A stretch of DNA of 64,000 bases from Vandiemenella viatica (Eukaryota; Arthropoda; Insecta; Orthoptera; Morabidae). Position numbers and translations under genes: made by a program. The stretch lies in the NCBI GenBank assembly GCA_031002005.1, contig CM061919.1:175505121-175569120 (forward strand), written 5' to 3'. Below the pieces are notes generated by a model. It worked only from the letters and a program-made list of their open reading frames with translations, made no database searches and was not told the origin of the DNA. Positions 32,330 through 44,245 of this stretch are shown piece by piece (the first letter of the stretch is position 1; each line of letters opens with the position of its first letter).

Positions 32330-35300
32330 TTAAGTATCTGGTGAGGATGTTAAGTAGGCTACTACTCTGTTGTTGCTGGAAAGAAGGAGGGTTACGTTTG
32401 TCGGCAGGGGGAAGTCATTCTTGGAAAGATCTATCATCATTTTGTCCTGAAGTTGTTGGTACTTATTGCATGAAAATATTATGTGATTGATGTCTCCTAT
32501 TGCCTGGTCTGAGCAGTCGCAATATGGGGAATCTCTCAACCCTATTCTATGAAGGTGGCTGGGGAAGTTACCGTGGTTAAAGCGGGCTCTTGATATCGTG
32601 GTGATTAATCGTCTGCTATTGTTCCAGTTTTAAAACCAAGGTTTTGGAGATATGATCGGTTGAATGATTGCATAATATGAGGCTTTGATTTTTTAGGAGA
32701 TCGTCCATTCCTCTTGCCATTTTTCCTTGGCTCTTACTTTGATGCTATGTGTTATATCCGAGATCGGGAGTTGCATGTCGATTACCTCTCCTTCATGGAT
32801 AGCTTGTTTTGCCAGGGCGTCCACCCGTTCGTTATGCTCGATGCCGCTGTGAGATGGGATCCACATCAGAGTAGTCGTAATGCCAAGTTCCCTGTTCCGT
32901 TTTAACTGTTGAAGAATTTCCAATACAATGGTTTGAGTATGGCTATTCCACGTAGTATTTTGTAAGCTCTTTAGTACGCTGAGGAAGTCCGACAGGATGA
33001 CGACTTTATCCATGAAGGTACTTTTGCTATATCTGATGGCTTCCAGCAGGGCTTTTGCTTCAGCTGTGTAGATGCATGCCTCTTCGGGTAGCGAAAATTG
33101 AGACGATTTACCTGTGTTGGGACAGAAGTATGCCGCTCCTACTCTATTATTTCCAGTGGTTTTCGATCCGTCTGTGAATATTTTAAGATTGCTATTGTCT
33201 GATTTTGAGAGGAATCTGGATACCTTGTGGACCAAATTTCCAGATTTGTCTTCCTCCCAGATGATTGTGTGGACTCTTTCTAGCCGAAGCTCGAAAGGTT
33301 CTTGAAAGATCGGTAGCATGTTATACGAGGATAATTTGTCTTTGTATTTTAGCCAAAATTTGTAGGCATTTAATAGGGGAAGACGAGCTCGACTTTTCCC
33401 TCTATTTGCTATTGTTGATAATCTCTCGAGACGTTCATGAATTGGGTGGTTATTAAGTGATAGTCTTTCAGTTAAAAACTTTTCAGATAGGTATGCTCGT
33501 CGAATGTGGAGCGGAGGTTCGCCTGATTCAACTAGTAATGCATTTGTGGGAGTGGACCGAACGGCTCCTAAGCAGGCTCTTAGGCAGCGTGATTGTAGCC
33601 TCTCTAGTTTGTTCAGGGCATCTTTTCTAGCGTTTTGATAAAACATGCTGCCGTAGTCGATTAGTGGTCTGATCAGAGATCGATATATGAGGAGTAGGCT
33701 TTGAGGGTGGGCGCCCCACCAGACACCTGATACCATTTTTATTATGTTGAGGCGGGAGATGGCTTTTGTTATCAGTTGATCTATGTGTTGGGCCCAGTTG
33801 AGGCGGTGATCCAGTATCATCCCGAGGAATCGGCCTTGTCTTTTCAAAGCTAGACTATATGGCCCCAACTGTAGATTGCTGGAGTTGTAGATGATTTTCC
33901 TTTTGGAGAAGAAGACCACTGATGACTTTGCGCTTGATAGATCTAGTCCGTTGTTATGTAGCCAAGTAGAAAGGGCTGAGATAGCTTCGCTCAAAAGAGT
34001 GAGGACTTCATCCTGAGTATCGCTAATGGCGTAGATCACCACGTCGTCTGCGAATTGTAAAGAGATGATTCTGGTCGGGAGATGAGAATTAATGTCCATT
34101 GAGTATATCAAGTATAGAAGCGGGCTTAATATAGCTCCCTGAGGCAGTCCTTGGATGACTATGCGACGGCCTAGTTTGTTCTTCTTCGATCTGACGTATA
34201 TTATTCTCTCTGACAGGAGGGAGAAAAGTCCTGCCACAAATTTCTTCGGGATTCCTAGCATTTGCAATTTGTGCATGAGGATGGATATGTTAACTTTGTC
34301 GTATGCGGATTGTATGTCTAGGAAGATCGCTCCGAGGTATTGTTTATTAAGAAATGTGAGGTTGATGTCTGAGGTCAATATAGCAAGGTTGTCTGTTGTG
34401 TTTTTCCCTTTTCTGAATCCGGTTTGGGAGTTAGGTATCAAGTTCTTCGTTTCCACCCACCATTCTAATCTATTTTTTATTAGTCGTTCTAGCGTTTTTC
34501 CTACGCAGGACATAAGTGATATGGGTCTGTAGGAAGTCGCTGCCAGGGGGTCTTTGTTTTGTTTTAGCACAGGAATTATGACTTGCGTTCTCCATTCTAG
34601 TGGAATTGGTTCATTCATCCAAATCCGGTTGAAAGTATTTAGAAGTAGCTGCAGGCCAGATTGGGGCATGTTTGATATCATCGAATAATGGATACCATCT
34701 ATCCCAGGGGAGGTGTCAGATGATCGCTTGAGGACTTTATGTAGTTCTTTCATGTCGAACGGCCTGCACAGAAAGTGGTCGGAAGGCTCGTGAGGGGTTA
34801 ATATGAAGTTTGGTTCTTCCCTCGGTACTGTAGCAGGGGCGATTCTGTCCAAGATCTCTTCCAAAATCGATGCGTTGATAGCAGGGGCGCCCGTGTTGAA
34901 TTTATTATTCTTGAGGCTTCTCACTGTGGCCCAGATAGAGGAAACGTTTGAGTTCTTTCCCATGGTTTCGCAATACCTGATCCAGCATAGGCGTTTTTGG
35001 TTTTTAAAATCTTTTTGGTCCTGGCATTGGTCTGTAGGAATGCTATGTAGTGGTGCAGATCAGAATTCTTTCTGTATGCGGATAGTGCGAGACGTCTTTG
35101 GGCCACTGCTTTGGAACATAATGGATTCCACCATAATGGTGGACGTTTTTTCCTAGTGTTGGGGGTTTTCCATGGTTTCCCCAAATCACTCCAGGTGAAT
35201 GCCGGGATGCTTCCTTCAAAAGGCCATGGCCGAATTCCTTCCCATTCCTTGCCCTCCTTCCTTTCCCGTCTCTAAAGACCTAGTTGTTATAGGAGACGTA

Positions 35301-36173
35301 AAGATGTTAAAAAAAAAAAAAAAAAATCCTAGTGTTGTCAAAATTTTTCCGACGAATTGCTATTTCAGCTGCTTCTGAAATTATATTTTCCAGATTTCTG
35401 TAAGTTTCGGTGCCCGTGGAGTATTCATTGTTTTGGCTTATTTTTTCCTCCATTAGTCTCCTGTAATGGGGCCAGTCCGCTCTATTTATGTTCCATTGGA
35501 TAGTTGGGTGGCTTGCGATATCCTTCGTGTATGAGCAGCCAATTGTTAACAAAATAGGGGCCAGGTTAGGTGAACATAAGGTTAAGTCCACAGCCGAAGG
35601 AAATTTACCTGGTTTGTGGAGCATGGTATGGTTACCGTCGTTTACGATTATCAGGTTGTAATCTTCCGCCATATCGCTAATTATCGTACCACGTGGGTCG
35701 TTGTAATGGCATCCCCAACTCTTATTGTGTGCGTTGAAGTCTCCGGCCAGAATCAATGGAGGGTTTATTTGTCCGTTCAGTTTTGACCAATCGTTCGGTC
35801 TGATTACTGAGCTAGGGCTGCAGTAAATATACACTATAGTGAATATTAATTGGTTGGCTCGGACCCGTACAGCCACTGCTTGGAAAGGTAAATTATCCGT
35901 GTTGAGTTGAACTGGGTCGTGAGGCACGTTGTTGTGTACCATTATGGCCACTCCTCCTTTTCCGTCTGCTCTATCATTTCTGTAGAGGGTGTATGAGTTG
36001 AACTTGATTTTTGTATTTGGTTTAAACCATGTTTCAGATAACACCACTATATCTATTCTGCTTAGTATTAATTCTGTAATAAGGCTCTCTCTATTTGACC
36101 ATACCGACCTCCTATTCCATTGAAGTATGTTTAGTTGCTGAGAGGTTAAAGAATTGCTTGTGTTGCTGTCCAT
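32330..36173 (-). pseudogene. LINE ORF2: endonuclease, RT, RNase H; broken
   Basis: The frame starts at the ATG at 36173. The AP-endonuclease part (36173-35330) has LNILQWNRRSVWSN, VVLSETWFKP, LAGDFNAHNKSWGC and SAVDLTL. The usual SDH motif appears only as ASHPTI, so its Asp seems lost. A SINE then interrupts. After a frameshift, 34963-32693 is open for 756 codons: SSDTSPGIDGIHYSMI, YRPISLMSCVGKTLERLI, QTGFRKGKNT, GLPQGAILSPLL and LQFADDVVIYA (catalytic Asp pair, about 34040-34060). RNase H follows with IFTDGS, EAKALLEAI, LSDFLS and HNERVDALA. After a stop at 32693 a CDCSDQAIGDINHIIFSCNK zinc motif continues to 32330. The long intact middle implies relatively recent decay. Confidence 0.92.
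35162..35326 (+). mobile_element. SINE family A, 5'-truncated, inserted in LINE ORF2
   Basis: An exact target duplication TCCTAGTGTTG lies at 35151-35161 and 35327-35337. The insert contains TTTCCCCAAATCACTCCAGG and the rest of the SINE A body but no tRNA head, and it ends in about 17 A. It lies between the endonuclease and RT regions of the LINE. It is in the sense (plus) orientation, opposite to the LINE. Confidence 0.92.
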
Positions 36174-36266
36174 AGTTGGGTGGTTTAGGTTCCGTTGTTG
36201 GTTAGTATTTCCTGTAGTTGATTGCCGATGGAAATCGGGTCAATTGGGCCTCCTGATCTGGCCACT

Positions 36267-38267
36267 TCAATCATGGAAGTGATAAAAAAACAGAAGATTT
36301 TCAATTAGTGGTGAGGATTTGCTAGTTGGAGTAGTAGTTTCTGTACTCCCTAGAGTTTGAGTTGAATCTAAAGTTGGAGAATGGGTTGTTGGTTCACGGA
36401 GGTTATTGATTATTGGGTTTATTGGGCCATCACTCCTCCAGAAAAGATGACTGGGGATATTGACTCTGTTTCCCGCTGCTTTGGGAGGGACCGGGTTTGC
36501 TTTTGTCCGGCGGCGTGAGATAGTATTTCGGATATTATCGTGAATATGGGATTGGTATACTTGGCCGCTGTTACCGTCGTGCGCTATAGAGGAAGTGGGA
36601 AGGGCAGTTGGCGGGGGCGGTTGGCTGGGTACTGCAAGAGTAGGAGCTTCCTTTAGGAATTGATTGCCTATTTCGACAGGATGCGGGGTGGGTGCTGCTA
36701 TGTTAGCAAATGATCGTGGATTCACGGGTGGAAACCAGAAATGAGTACTGTTATTTACCATTTTTTGCTTTCTCTCCACTCGCTGTTTATATTCTAGGCA
36801 CCCCCGGTCTGTAGATAGGTGGTAGGTGGTAGATAGGTGGTTTCCTTGGCAGTAAATACAGTGTGGCTTTACAGATGTCCATCTGTCGTACAGTTTTTTA
36901 AGATATGGGGACCTGCGCATCTGCTACATCGGGGTTGGCTTTTGCATTGGGTTTGGATATGATTATATCTAAGGCACTGGTAGCACTGGATGACAGGTGG
37001 TACATACGGTTGCACTTCACATCGCATTCCGAACAGATAGACAAATTGGGGAAGTGTTTGTGACTGGAAAGTTAGCATGCACCCTGGAAGAGGGCGGAAC
37101 TGGCTACCATTTTCAACTATGGCTTTTTTTGTGAATCTCCTAACCTTTAAAACTGGGAAGGGAAAGGCTATTTCGCTTAGGATTTCATCTGGAGATAAAG
37201 TGGTATCAATATTCCGAATTACTCCCTGCTTCCTGGTCATATAAAAAGGGATGTATGCGTCTAAAAGGTTGTCCTTAAGTATCTTCAGATCAACTATTGA
37301 GTTAGCGGAGGCACTGGAGTATGTTTCAATCCTAATTCTGTTGCGACCGGTAGATGTAATATTAATAATTTCTGATCTCAGTTGGTTGTTAAGTTGAAAA
37401 AGCATTTTCCCTACTGCCATGGGGTGGAGTCTGCCTAAATTATTATTCCTGCTTTCCACTATCACCAAGTAGGGACCATTGTCTGTAGGTGAATACCTAT
37501 TGCTTTGATTGTTTTGAATTAAAAGGTTATTAGGACTAGCTTGGTTACTAGTTGAAGCCGGCTGCGGCTGAGATGTTAGTACTGGGGTTGAGCTTGAATC
37601 GTAAGTGGGTGTACTTTCCGTAGTTGGTGGAACTATTACAACACTAGGCTGCGTCATTGCTTCTAAAGTTTCTAACTGTTGCACTTTTAAGTCAAATTGC
37701 TTCGCTCGATTACTCACTGGATTTGGCTGGTTGATTTCCTGCGGAGAGCGTGAACGTGGGCGGGTGTGGAGTCGCCCTTTTGGAGTCTGTCGAATTTGTT
37801 GAAGAGCAGTTGGAGCTTCAAACTGGTCGAGTTGCATCTCTTCGGTGGCTGAGTGCGGGTGGAGTTCAGGGTATGCTGGTTCTTGTCCGTGTTGCGGTAG
37901 ATGAGGTGCTGGAAATTGACTGTTGTCTTGAGGTGAGAGAGGGGCTTGGAGTTGACCCAGGCTGTCTCTTCCGCTGCATTCTCCATTCTGTAATACGAAT
38001 GTAACGCCGCGCCCACTGACTGACTGATTGGAAGTGAATGTTCGGAGTTTTCTGCCATAGTGTTCCGAGACTAAGTCTCTGGAACACTATGGTGCTGTCG
38101 AGCGTAATATTAAGATTTCTTTGTACTGTTTGCTTGCTACTTCTATAGCACTTCAAATAAGCAGGCGGTAGAAACACTGTAAACGAAAACGTGGAGTCCG
38201 ACTTAACCCGTATGAGGAAGTTGTCTCCTCGGCTGCTCGAGTGGAACTGTATTGACTTTTTGTGCAA
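36267..38267 (-). pseudogene. LINE ORF1 (gag-like, CCHC knuckles), frameshifted
   Basis: An open frame of 322 codons (37837-36869) has a proline/serine/glutamine-rich N-terminal part, a central region (RNNNLGRLHPMAVGKMLFQL) and two CCHC knuckles, CYQCLRYNHIQTQC and CSRCAGPHILKNC. It then shifts into the frame 36920-36267, where CIYCQGNHLSTTYH and a later C form a third, altered knuckle, followed by a Pro/Thr-rich tail. Upstream frames (38267-37714) supply the probable N-terminus but in different frames. ORF1 proteins bind the element RNA. The gap to ORF2 is about 90 bases. Confidence 0.8.
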
Positions 38268-38280
38268 ATATTTTCACCAA

Positions 38281-39612
38281 ATAACATTATTTTTCGATCC
38301 CGTAAACTTGATCTGTAACGTGTTCATAGTGAGTGGATCCATTACGTCATAGGCATGAATGGTTTAGCTAGCTACTTCGTTAATTTTGCAACCCGTAGTG
38401 ATGAATATATCACTGTTTCGTAAATCAACACATTATCAAATAATTAAGACTTTTATTACTATAATGCCGCCTTCTTTATGCAAGGTGTGGCTTCTTGATG
38501 TAAGAACTCTTTTACTAACAGGGATTCTCTGCTAATCAGACGAAATGACTTCCGATTGATTTTATTAGCACACATGCAAAAATCAACTTTCATTTTTGGT
38601 TGTTTCTGAATACTTCTCTCATCTGTACATTTTGACAAGAAATAAAGGAGAGATAGGACAAAGAAAATATTTCCGTTTTCATGTTTATACCTATTCTTTC
38701 TTCTAGTGTAGATAAAGTGTTTTGGGGCCGTTGCTGATCACTGTTGTAATGGTTTATTCAGTTGTTGGTTAACAGTGAGAAGTAAGACTGCTTGCAAATG
38801 ATATAATGTAATGAAATGTGAATTTAAAAGAGAGGGTTGTGAATAGCTGCAGAGGTATCTTGACAGGGCTGCGTCAACATGGAGTGTAGGTTAATCCTAA
38901 AAAGAATCTTCTTGTTACTAACACAGTTAGAAAATACTATGAGAAAGAAGGTGGGATGGGAATCATTGAGAGTTTTGTATGTTTGTACGGTGATATCATT
39001 TCATCATACCTGTGTATTCAGTCACGCAGGGCATTCTGAGCATGCAGTAGAGATAGGCTCCAAAGTTCTACAAATATTGGAGAGTCTGATGAGGGAATGT
39101 AATACGTAATTGAGGTGAGAGAGATACAGAACATCAAGTGTAGTGTTCACGACTATCCGAGGACATGGAGGGGATGAAACGAGGGTAGCTGGATTGGTTT
39201 TCAGAAATTAAACGCAGTGAATAAATACCATGAGAAAGGAGTTGAGATGGGAATCATTGAAACATAGAAAGCGCGCGAGCAGAAAGCTGGGTTCATACGA
39301 GGAATGCGTTGAGTATGAGACCTGTATAGATACTTGAATAAGAATTATAATTGCTATGTAAAAGGAAATAGAAGTTTATGGCCATAATCTGGCCTTAACT
39401 GCAGAAATAAAACTGTTTTAAATATTTCATTAATAGATAATCGTGTCAGAGATTGCAATAAATTATGGAGAGATGTACTTCAAACAGTGAAAGAGTTTAA
39501 AGTGAAAATATCTATAAGTAATCGTATGTGCTTAAAGAAAATATCACAGATAAATATGATTCATCGTGAATAATAATGCAGAATGGTGTTTTTGGAAAGA
39601 ATAATTTTACAC
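38281..39612. other. unannotated stretch
   Basis: AT-rich, with no credible gene or repeat seen. Confidence 0.5.
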
Positions 39613-39948
39613 AGGAACGTCAATTAATTATGTGAGATGTTTTTTTCTTAAATTTGGACCCCCCCTCCTCCCGCCTTTACCCGTTGGTGAGATTTGAAAA
39701 GATGTAGTTGGACTCTCCTCCCCCCCATTTCCCACGTGAGATTTGCCTAGTAATTTTAATTTGTAAATAATTAAATTCATTTCATACATTCATGTTCATA
39801 CTACTAAATACCTAAGCGTTGAGAGGAGAAAAATGACATAAAAAGTTGACGTGAGATTTTTTGTTGACCCAGTCTCCCTTTAAATACGATTTAGTGAGAT
39901 TTTGCGAACTCCCCCTATTTTAGATTACGTAATTAATGGACGTCCCCT
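39613..39948. mobile_element. small TIR element (GTCCATTAATTACGT type), copy b
   Basis: The left end AGGAACGTCAATTAATTATG is matched in inverse by the right end ACGTAATTAATGGACGTCCC (39927-39948). Three C-rich runs followed by GTGAGATTT-like text lie inside. The ends resemble those of the element at 29981-31198. There is no coding capacity (336 bp). Confidence 0.6.
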
Positions 39949-41431
39949 AAGTAGTTGCTGCAGCATCATGACCAGGCCACAAAACATTAAGGAAAAAGTT
40001 TAAATACTAAATATTAAAAACAACTTAAAAAGTTAATCATATAAGATTTCACTCCGAATTTATGGCTACTTTATTTTGTTAATTTGCCACGTCAACATAC
40101 CCTCGGTTCTGACAAAGTATCTTTGAGCTGACACCACAAACAACAGCACAAATAGTTTTAACTTATGCTTGACTGTGGCACTCCTTATTGGAAAATCTCA
40201 CACCCCAACCGCCTTCCAGCTGTCCAAGCGACACGTGACACCTCCGCTCTCCTGATTGGTCATACTGGCCGAACCTTCCAGAGCGCCGAAAGTTCTGGAT
40301 AGAAAGTTGAGTCAGTAGAGCGTGTCTTAACACGTCACAGCGTCGTTCTGCCCCAGAAAAAGGTATAATCATAATGGCTGAAACGTAGGCAATTCAAGTA
40401 GAAACTACATTCAATGGTTCCCTCCAAACTCTTCGCCATGAACATGATCTATTTTATGAGGTTGAACACTGAGTTTTGCTATTTTTGTGCTATAATGTTT
40501 TAACGTGCTTAATAAACCACTTCCTAACACATCAAACTGTTTCATTTCTCCGTAATACACGAGTGAATACGAGAGTATTTATAACACATTTAGAAACACT
40601 AGTTTGAACCTCTGCCTCATCCAGAAGCCGTAAATGCCAGAGAAACAGTAAGCTGTGGGTTCCAGAGAACACAAGAGCAACTGTTGATGAGGCAACGATC
40701 AAACCTACAGCAAAGGTACAAGGTGCAGCTCAACACTCAGTATGTGGCTTATTCTAAAACCTGTGAGTCGCAAAAGCAGTGCCTATTTCCATAACATAAG
40801 CTTAATGACTTAATCGGATCGTTTGGACCGCTTTAATGGCTTTCGATAGAGCAAAGATGAAAATCTGCTGCAGTCTCGGCCCTGTGACGTAAGCACATCC
40901 CGTGCTACCCTCAGTGATAATTTTTTTGTAGGTGGTCGAGACCTGGAAGACATTTAAATGCGAGCGGTTGTAGCTTGCAAACACAATGTTCATTCGCGCT
41001 GATCGTAATACCAGTCAACGCAAAGCCTCTTTAATAACACATTTATCGATATAAAACACCGACTCTGTCATTTTAATGTGAATTTTGTAGGACATAGTGA
41101 AATATAATCGTACGAAATTTCGAAACGTTTCTCTAAATGAGGAGAAAGTGCATTCAAAAATCAAATAAATTGATTCACATCTACAGTCTAAACCATAAGG
41201 AATTCGGGAAGATGATATTCGCTCCCACAGAAAGAGTATAGTCTAACAGGACGGGAAACGGAATGTGTGTTATCGAAACTTGAATGCCGGAGCGGTAAAT
41301 ACATTGAATATTGTGGAAGCAAGAACGATATCAAGATGATGGATGTAACTAGTCTCCATTGAGCAGTCCAAAAAGACTTCGAAACCAGAAGAATTGTTTC
41401 TCAAGAAAGACTTTAACCAATCTTACAATAC
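39949..41431. other. unannotated stretch
   Basis: No recognisable gene, with only short frames on both strands. Confidence 0.5.
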
Positions 41432-41599
41432 AACAAAATCTTCTCGGGTGTCCCGCCGGATGGTGGTGTAAAAACACGACGTGGCAGATACAGTCAGCTG
41501 AGAACAACTGCCAGATACCTGATGAAGACAGCAGAGTCAGCTGTCTCTACGTCGTGTTTTTACACCACCATCCGGCTGGACACACGAGAAGATTTTGTT
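41432..41599. repeat. foldback element: 51-bp arms with two mismatches
   Basis: The arm at 41432-41482 (AACAAAATCTTCTCG...AACACGACGT) is the inverse complement of 41549-41599 with two mismatches. The spacer is 66 bases and contains a second, weaker pairing around CAGTCAGCTGA / TCAGCTGTCT. A transcript would form a long double-stranded stem. No target duplication or transposase is visible, and it is probably a foldback-type MITE. Confidence 0.85.
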
Positions 41600-42019
41600 G
41601 CATCGATACGCTGGGAAAGTCTCCACTCACACATCAATCTTACAATAGTCTGTAATTTCACAAACTTAAATTTAGAAACAACCAGAATCATTGCCGACAG
41701 CTCGTATCAGTCGATTCAAATGTGCGGAGAGAGACAGCAATGGAACTCAATGATAACGAGTCATTAATGGCGTCCCAGTATACTAAAGCCTGCAGAACAC
41801 TAATACTGTCGACAGTTGGTAAAGCATCTTTTTGACAGAGTTAGTTAGTTTCGACGTGTTTTGAGCAACCAATTACAGTTCGAACAGGTTGTCCCACGAT
41901 ATATCCACAAATGTAGTATGCGTATAAAATTCCCAAGTCAGTATTTGATACTCTCCCGATGTTAAACAGCCCCAAAGCACCTAATAGTTTCCTGCCAACG
42001 AAGATTCTGTCAGCTTGTG
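41600..42019. other. unannotated spacer
   Basis: Nothing recognisable. It may include the decayed 3' part of the LINE fragment that follows. Confidence 0.4.
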
Positions 42020-42640
42020 CATTATGATATTTCTTGCGCTAATTTTTCCTTTATTAATACCAATTGAAACATTTGGTTCGATGTAGCTCTATACCTAGGT
42101 ATTCATCGTTCATACAGCGTTCCAGTTTCACTCCCATATTACCTAATATGCAATATGCCATGTTTTCCAGTACGTCTGTCAGCTTACTTCGCATCTCTGT
42201 AAAAGTTCTTCCATGAAAAGTGACACCGTATCTTCGGCATAAATAAACTGTCTGTCTTCCAGGTGGTTTGGTTCAGGGCCGGCACTAGGATTTTAAGGTC
42301 CGGGGTAACAAGTTGGGGGCCCTTGGCGGATTCATTACTTAGGACCCTCCCTCAGACCCTCTACAGCTTGTCGAGCGGGGGACCCCTACAGCCGGTGATC
42401 GGCCCCCCCCCCATCAGCCGGGTGGGTACGGGTACATTTGACCCGCTTACCTCCCCTCCCCTCCCCTAACGCAGGCCCTGGTTTGGTTGGTGGTTTGTGT
42501 AGATGAAAAATAAGGAGGTACGATGCATCCTTGTGGTACCCTGTTCATTGTGCTTTCTATTGATTTTCTTCTTCGAAATATCGAACAAAATTTATTTATT
42601 AGAACATTCCTTTAAAGACGTTTATAAGCTTTTAAAAGAG
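42020..42640 (-). pseudogene. LINE reverse-transcriptase fossil (Jockey-like)
   Basis: The minus strand shows MNRVPQGCIVPPYFSS (RT motif with PQG) at about 42520-42567. Beyond an inserted MITE come RQFIYAEDTVSLFMEELL (the YADD box, here YAED) at about 42205-42262 and KLTDVLENMAYCILGNMGVK in another frame. The order and spacing fit one RT cut in two by the insert at 42274-42480. It is heavily frameshifted. Confidence 0.65.
42274..42480. mobile_element. hAT-type MITE with perfect 8-bp target duplication
   Basis: GTTTGGTT at 42266-42273 is repeated exactly at 42481-42488. The ends are CAGGGCCGGCACTAGG and the inverse of CCAGGGCCTGCGTTAGGGG, typical of short hAT ends starting CAGGG. The element is 207 bp, G/C-rich and non-coding. 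It sits between two blocks of the RT fossil. Confidence 0.85.
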
Positions 42641-44095
42641 TAATGTGGAGTGAATTACTCTGGAAAGTGAAGGCCAGAAAAGCTGGTAGACGAATCTCCT
42701 GTGTCGCCACCAACATTTCGGTTTGCAATGGCCTTCCGAAATCACTCCAAGCCTTCAAAAATCCATGGCTTCATATCTTTCCGTTGCTCGTCAACAATAC
42801 TTTTCAACTCTAATGCCCCCGACGTAGACGAGCCGTAAGCACCTATTTGGATACAAAAAAAAAGAAGAAGTAATAATTGCACCAGTTCCCTCTCCTCGTG
42901 CATGATCATCGAGAGGAATGGCCTTGTCAGTGCAGGATAGTGAGCGCATTATTCGCTAACCTAGTTATTTAAACAGCTGGCGGCTATTCCTGTGCACCGT
43001 TTTATTGCTCTCGCTTTATTGGCCTCACGCGATCTGCACAGGGCTGCAAACAACTCCACCTTCATCAGTCCAGGCACCAGAATTTCACGCTGCTAAAATA
43101 GGGTAAATTCGATCTCATCATTGGAGAGCAATTTCCATAGGGTTGGCAACATCAAATACTTCCTTACGATGATTCGAAAAGCAGGTAAAACGTTACGATT
43201 AAAATCCTAAGCTCCCTAAATGTCCTTTTTCTTAACACACCAAAAACTGGGAAGCTAAGTACTAAAGATGAAATTTCATCATAGTCAGACTATTATCACC
43301 CACAGCATCACAATTTTCAGTCATTAATCACAGAAATTGCTAGTCATTTCCGTTCGTCTGAGTGGCCAGAATATTTCTGTGATTTATCGTACTACGCATT
43401 CAAACTCTAGCATGTTATATGTATTTTTACCGTTTGAAATTCTCAGTATAGAATAGGTATCAAACACTTTAGATCTAAAATTAAATGGAGCAGTACACTT
43501 GTAGTTTTCCGAGAATTTTTTGTGGCGTGCCAGAGACAGAAAGATTACTACTTCGCTTTCTAAATGAAGTCAATGGATCAGACCACTGCAAAAGACGTCA
43601 GAGGTAAGGCAAACTGAAGGCAGTAGAGTAGAATAATATAGGGAGCTTCTATGCTTTGCCTGGCCCACGTTGTTGGCTCATGTATGGTGTCCAACCCCTG
43701 ACACAGGGTAGGTGATTCGAGTCATGTTGATGGAAGCAATTTTCATCAACAGGCAGGTAGAAGAGATTTGGGCACAGTTCCTGATCACCACATTGTTCAC
43801 CAAAATTGCTGTGCCAGGTTCCAAACCTATCCGCAACGAGTATGGAGTGAAGGCATACAACAGTATTGACAGTGATTCGTCCGTCGGATGTGGATCGTAA
43901 TGTTTCGCGGCCCCCTTGGTGTCTTTCGGAAGAGAAGGCCTGAACGGGTCGGCACCGGATTTCACCACCTTCCTTCCTTCATGTTTCAGTCAATCACACC
44001 GCAAATAACACACTACATTGAACACAAACACGTCACATTCATCCATTCAAACAGTAACACTTACGCACGATTCCATCAATGGGGAACGCAATAGG
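42641..44095. other. unannotated stretch
   Basis: The part 43640-44060 has a more complex, less AT-rich composition, with opposing frames of 60-96 codons (for example 43968-43678 minus), but no family is recognisable. Confidence 0.4.
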
Positions 44096-44245
44096 AGTAA
44101 GGGGGGGGTGGGGGTGAGGTGAGGTGAAATAGGCGGGGGGGAGGTTCGGTGAAATCTCACCAAATCTCACCAGTAGGGGGGGGGGGGGAGGGGCACCGGA
44201 AATCAGGAAAAAATGCCTCACGTAATTTATGGATGCCCCATAACT
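44096..44245. mobile_element. TIR element remnant (GTCCATAAATTACGTGAG type), copy c
   Basis: The right end CCTCACGTAATTTATGGATG (44215-44234) is the inverse of the ends seen at 29981 and 39613. G-rich runs and GGTGAAATCTCACC text inside match copy b. I did not find a left end, so it is probably truncated. Confidence 0.5.

Larger units (their letters stand above)
31870..38280 (-). mobile_element. nearly full-length I-like LINE (non-LTR retrotransposon)
   Basis: On the minus strand come a gag-like ORF1 with zinc knuckles, then ORF2 with AP endonuclease, reverse transcriptase and RNase H, then a 3' UTR and an A-tail (T run 31870-31880). ORF1 knuckles plus a cellular-type RNase H after the RT place it near the I clade. 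The 5' end is not sharply defined and is put near 38280, where protein-like sequence begins. I found no matching target duplication. It is inactivated by a SINE insertion (35162-35326), a frameshift near 34940, a stop at 32693 and ORF1 frameshifts. Confidence 0.85.

Noticed and set aside
43678..43968. 96-codon minus-strand frame as a possible gene
   Set aside because: An overlapping plus-strand frame (43712-43900) is equally open, there is no recognisable motif, and the neighbourhood is repeat-like.
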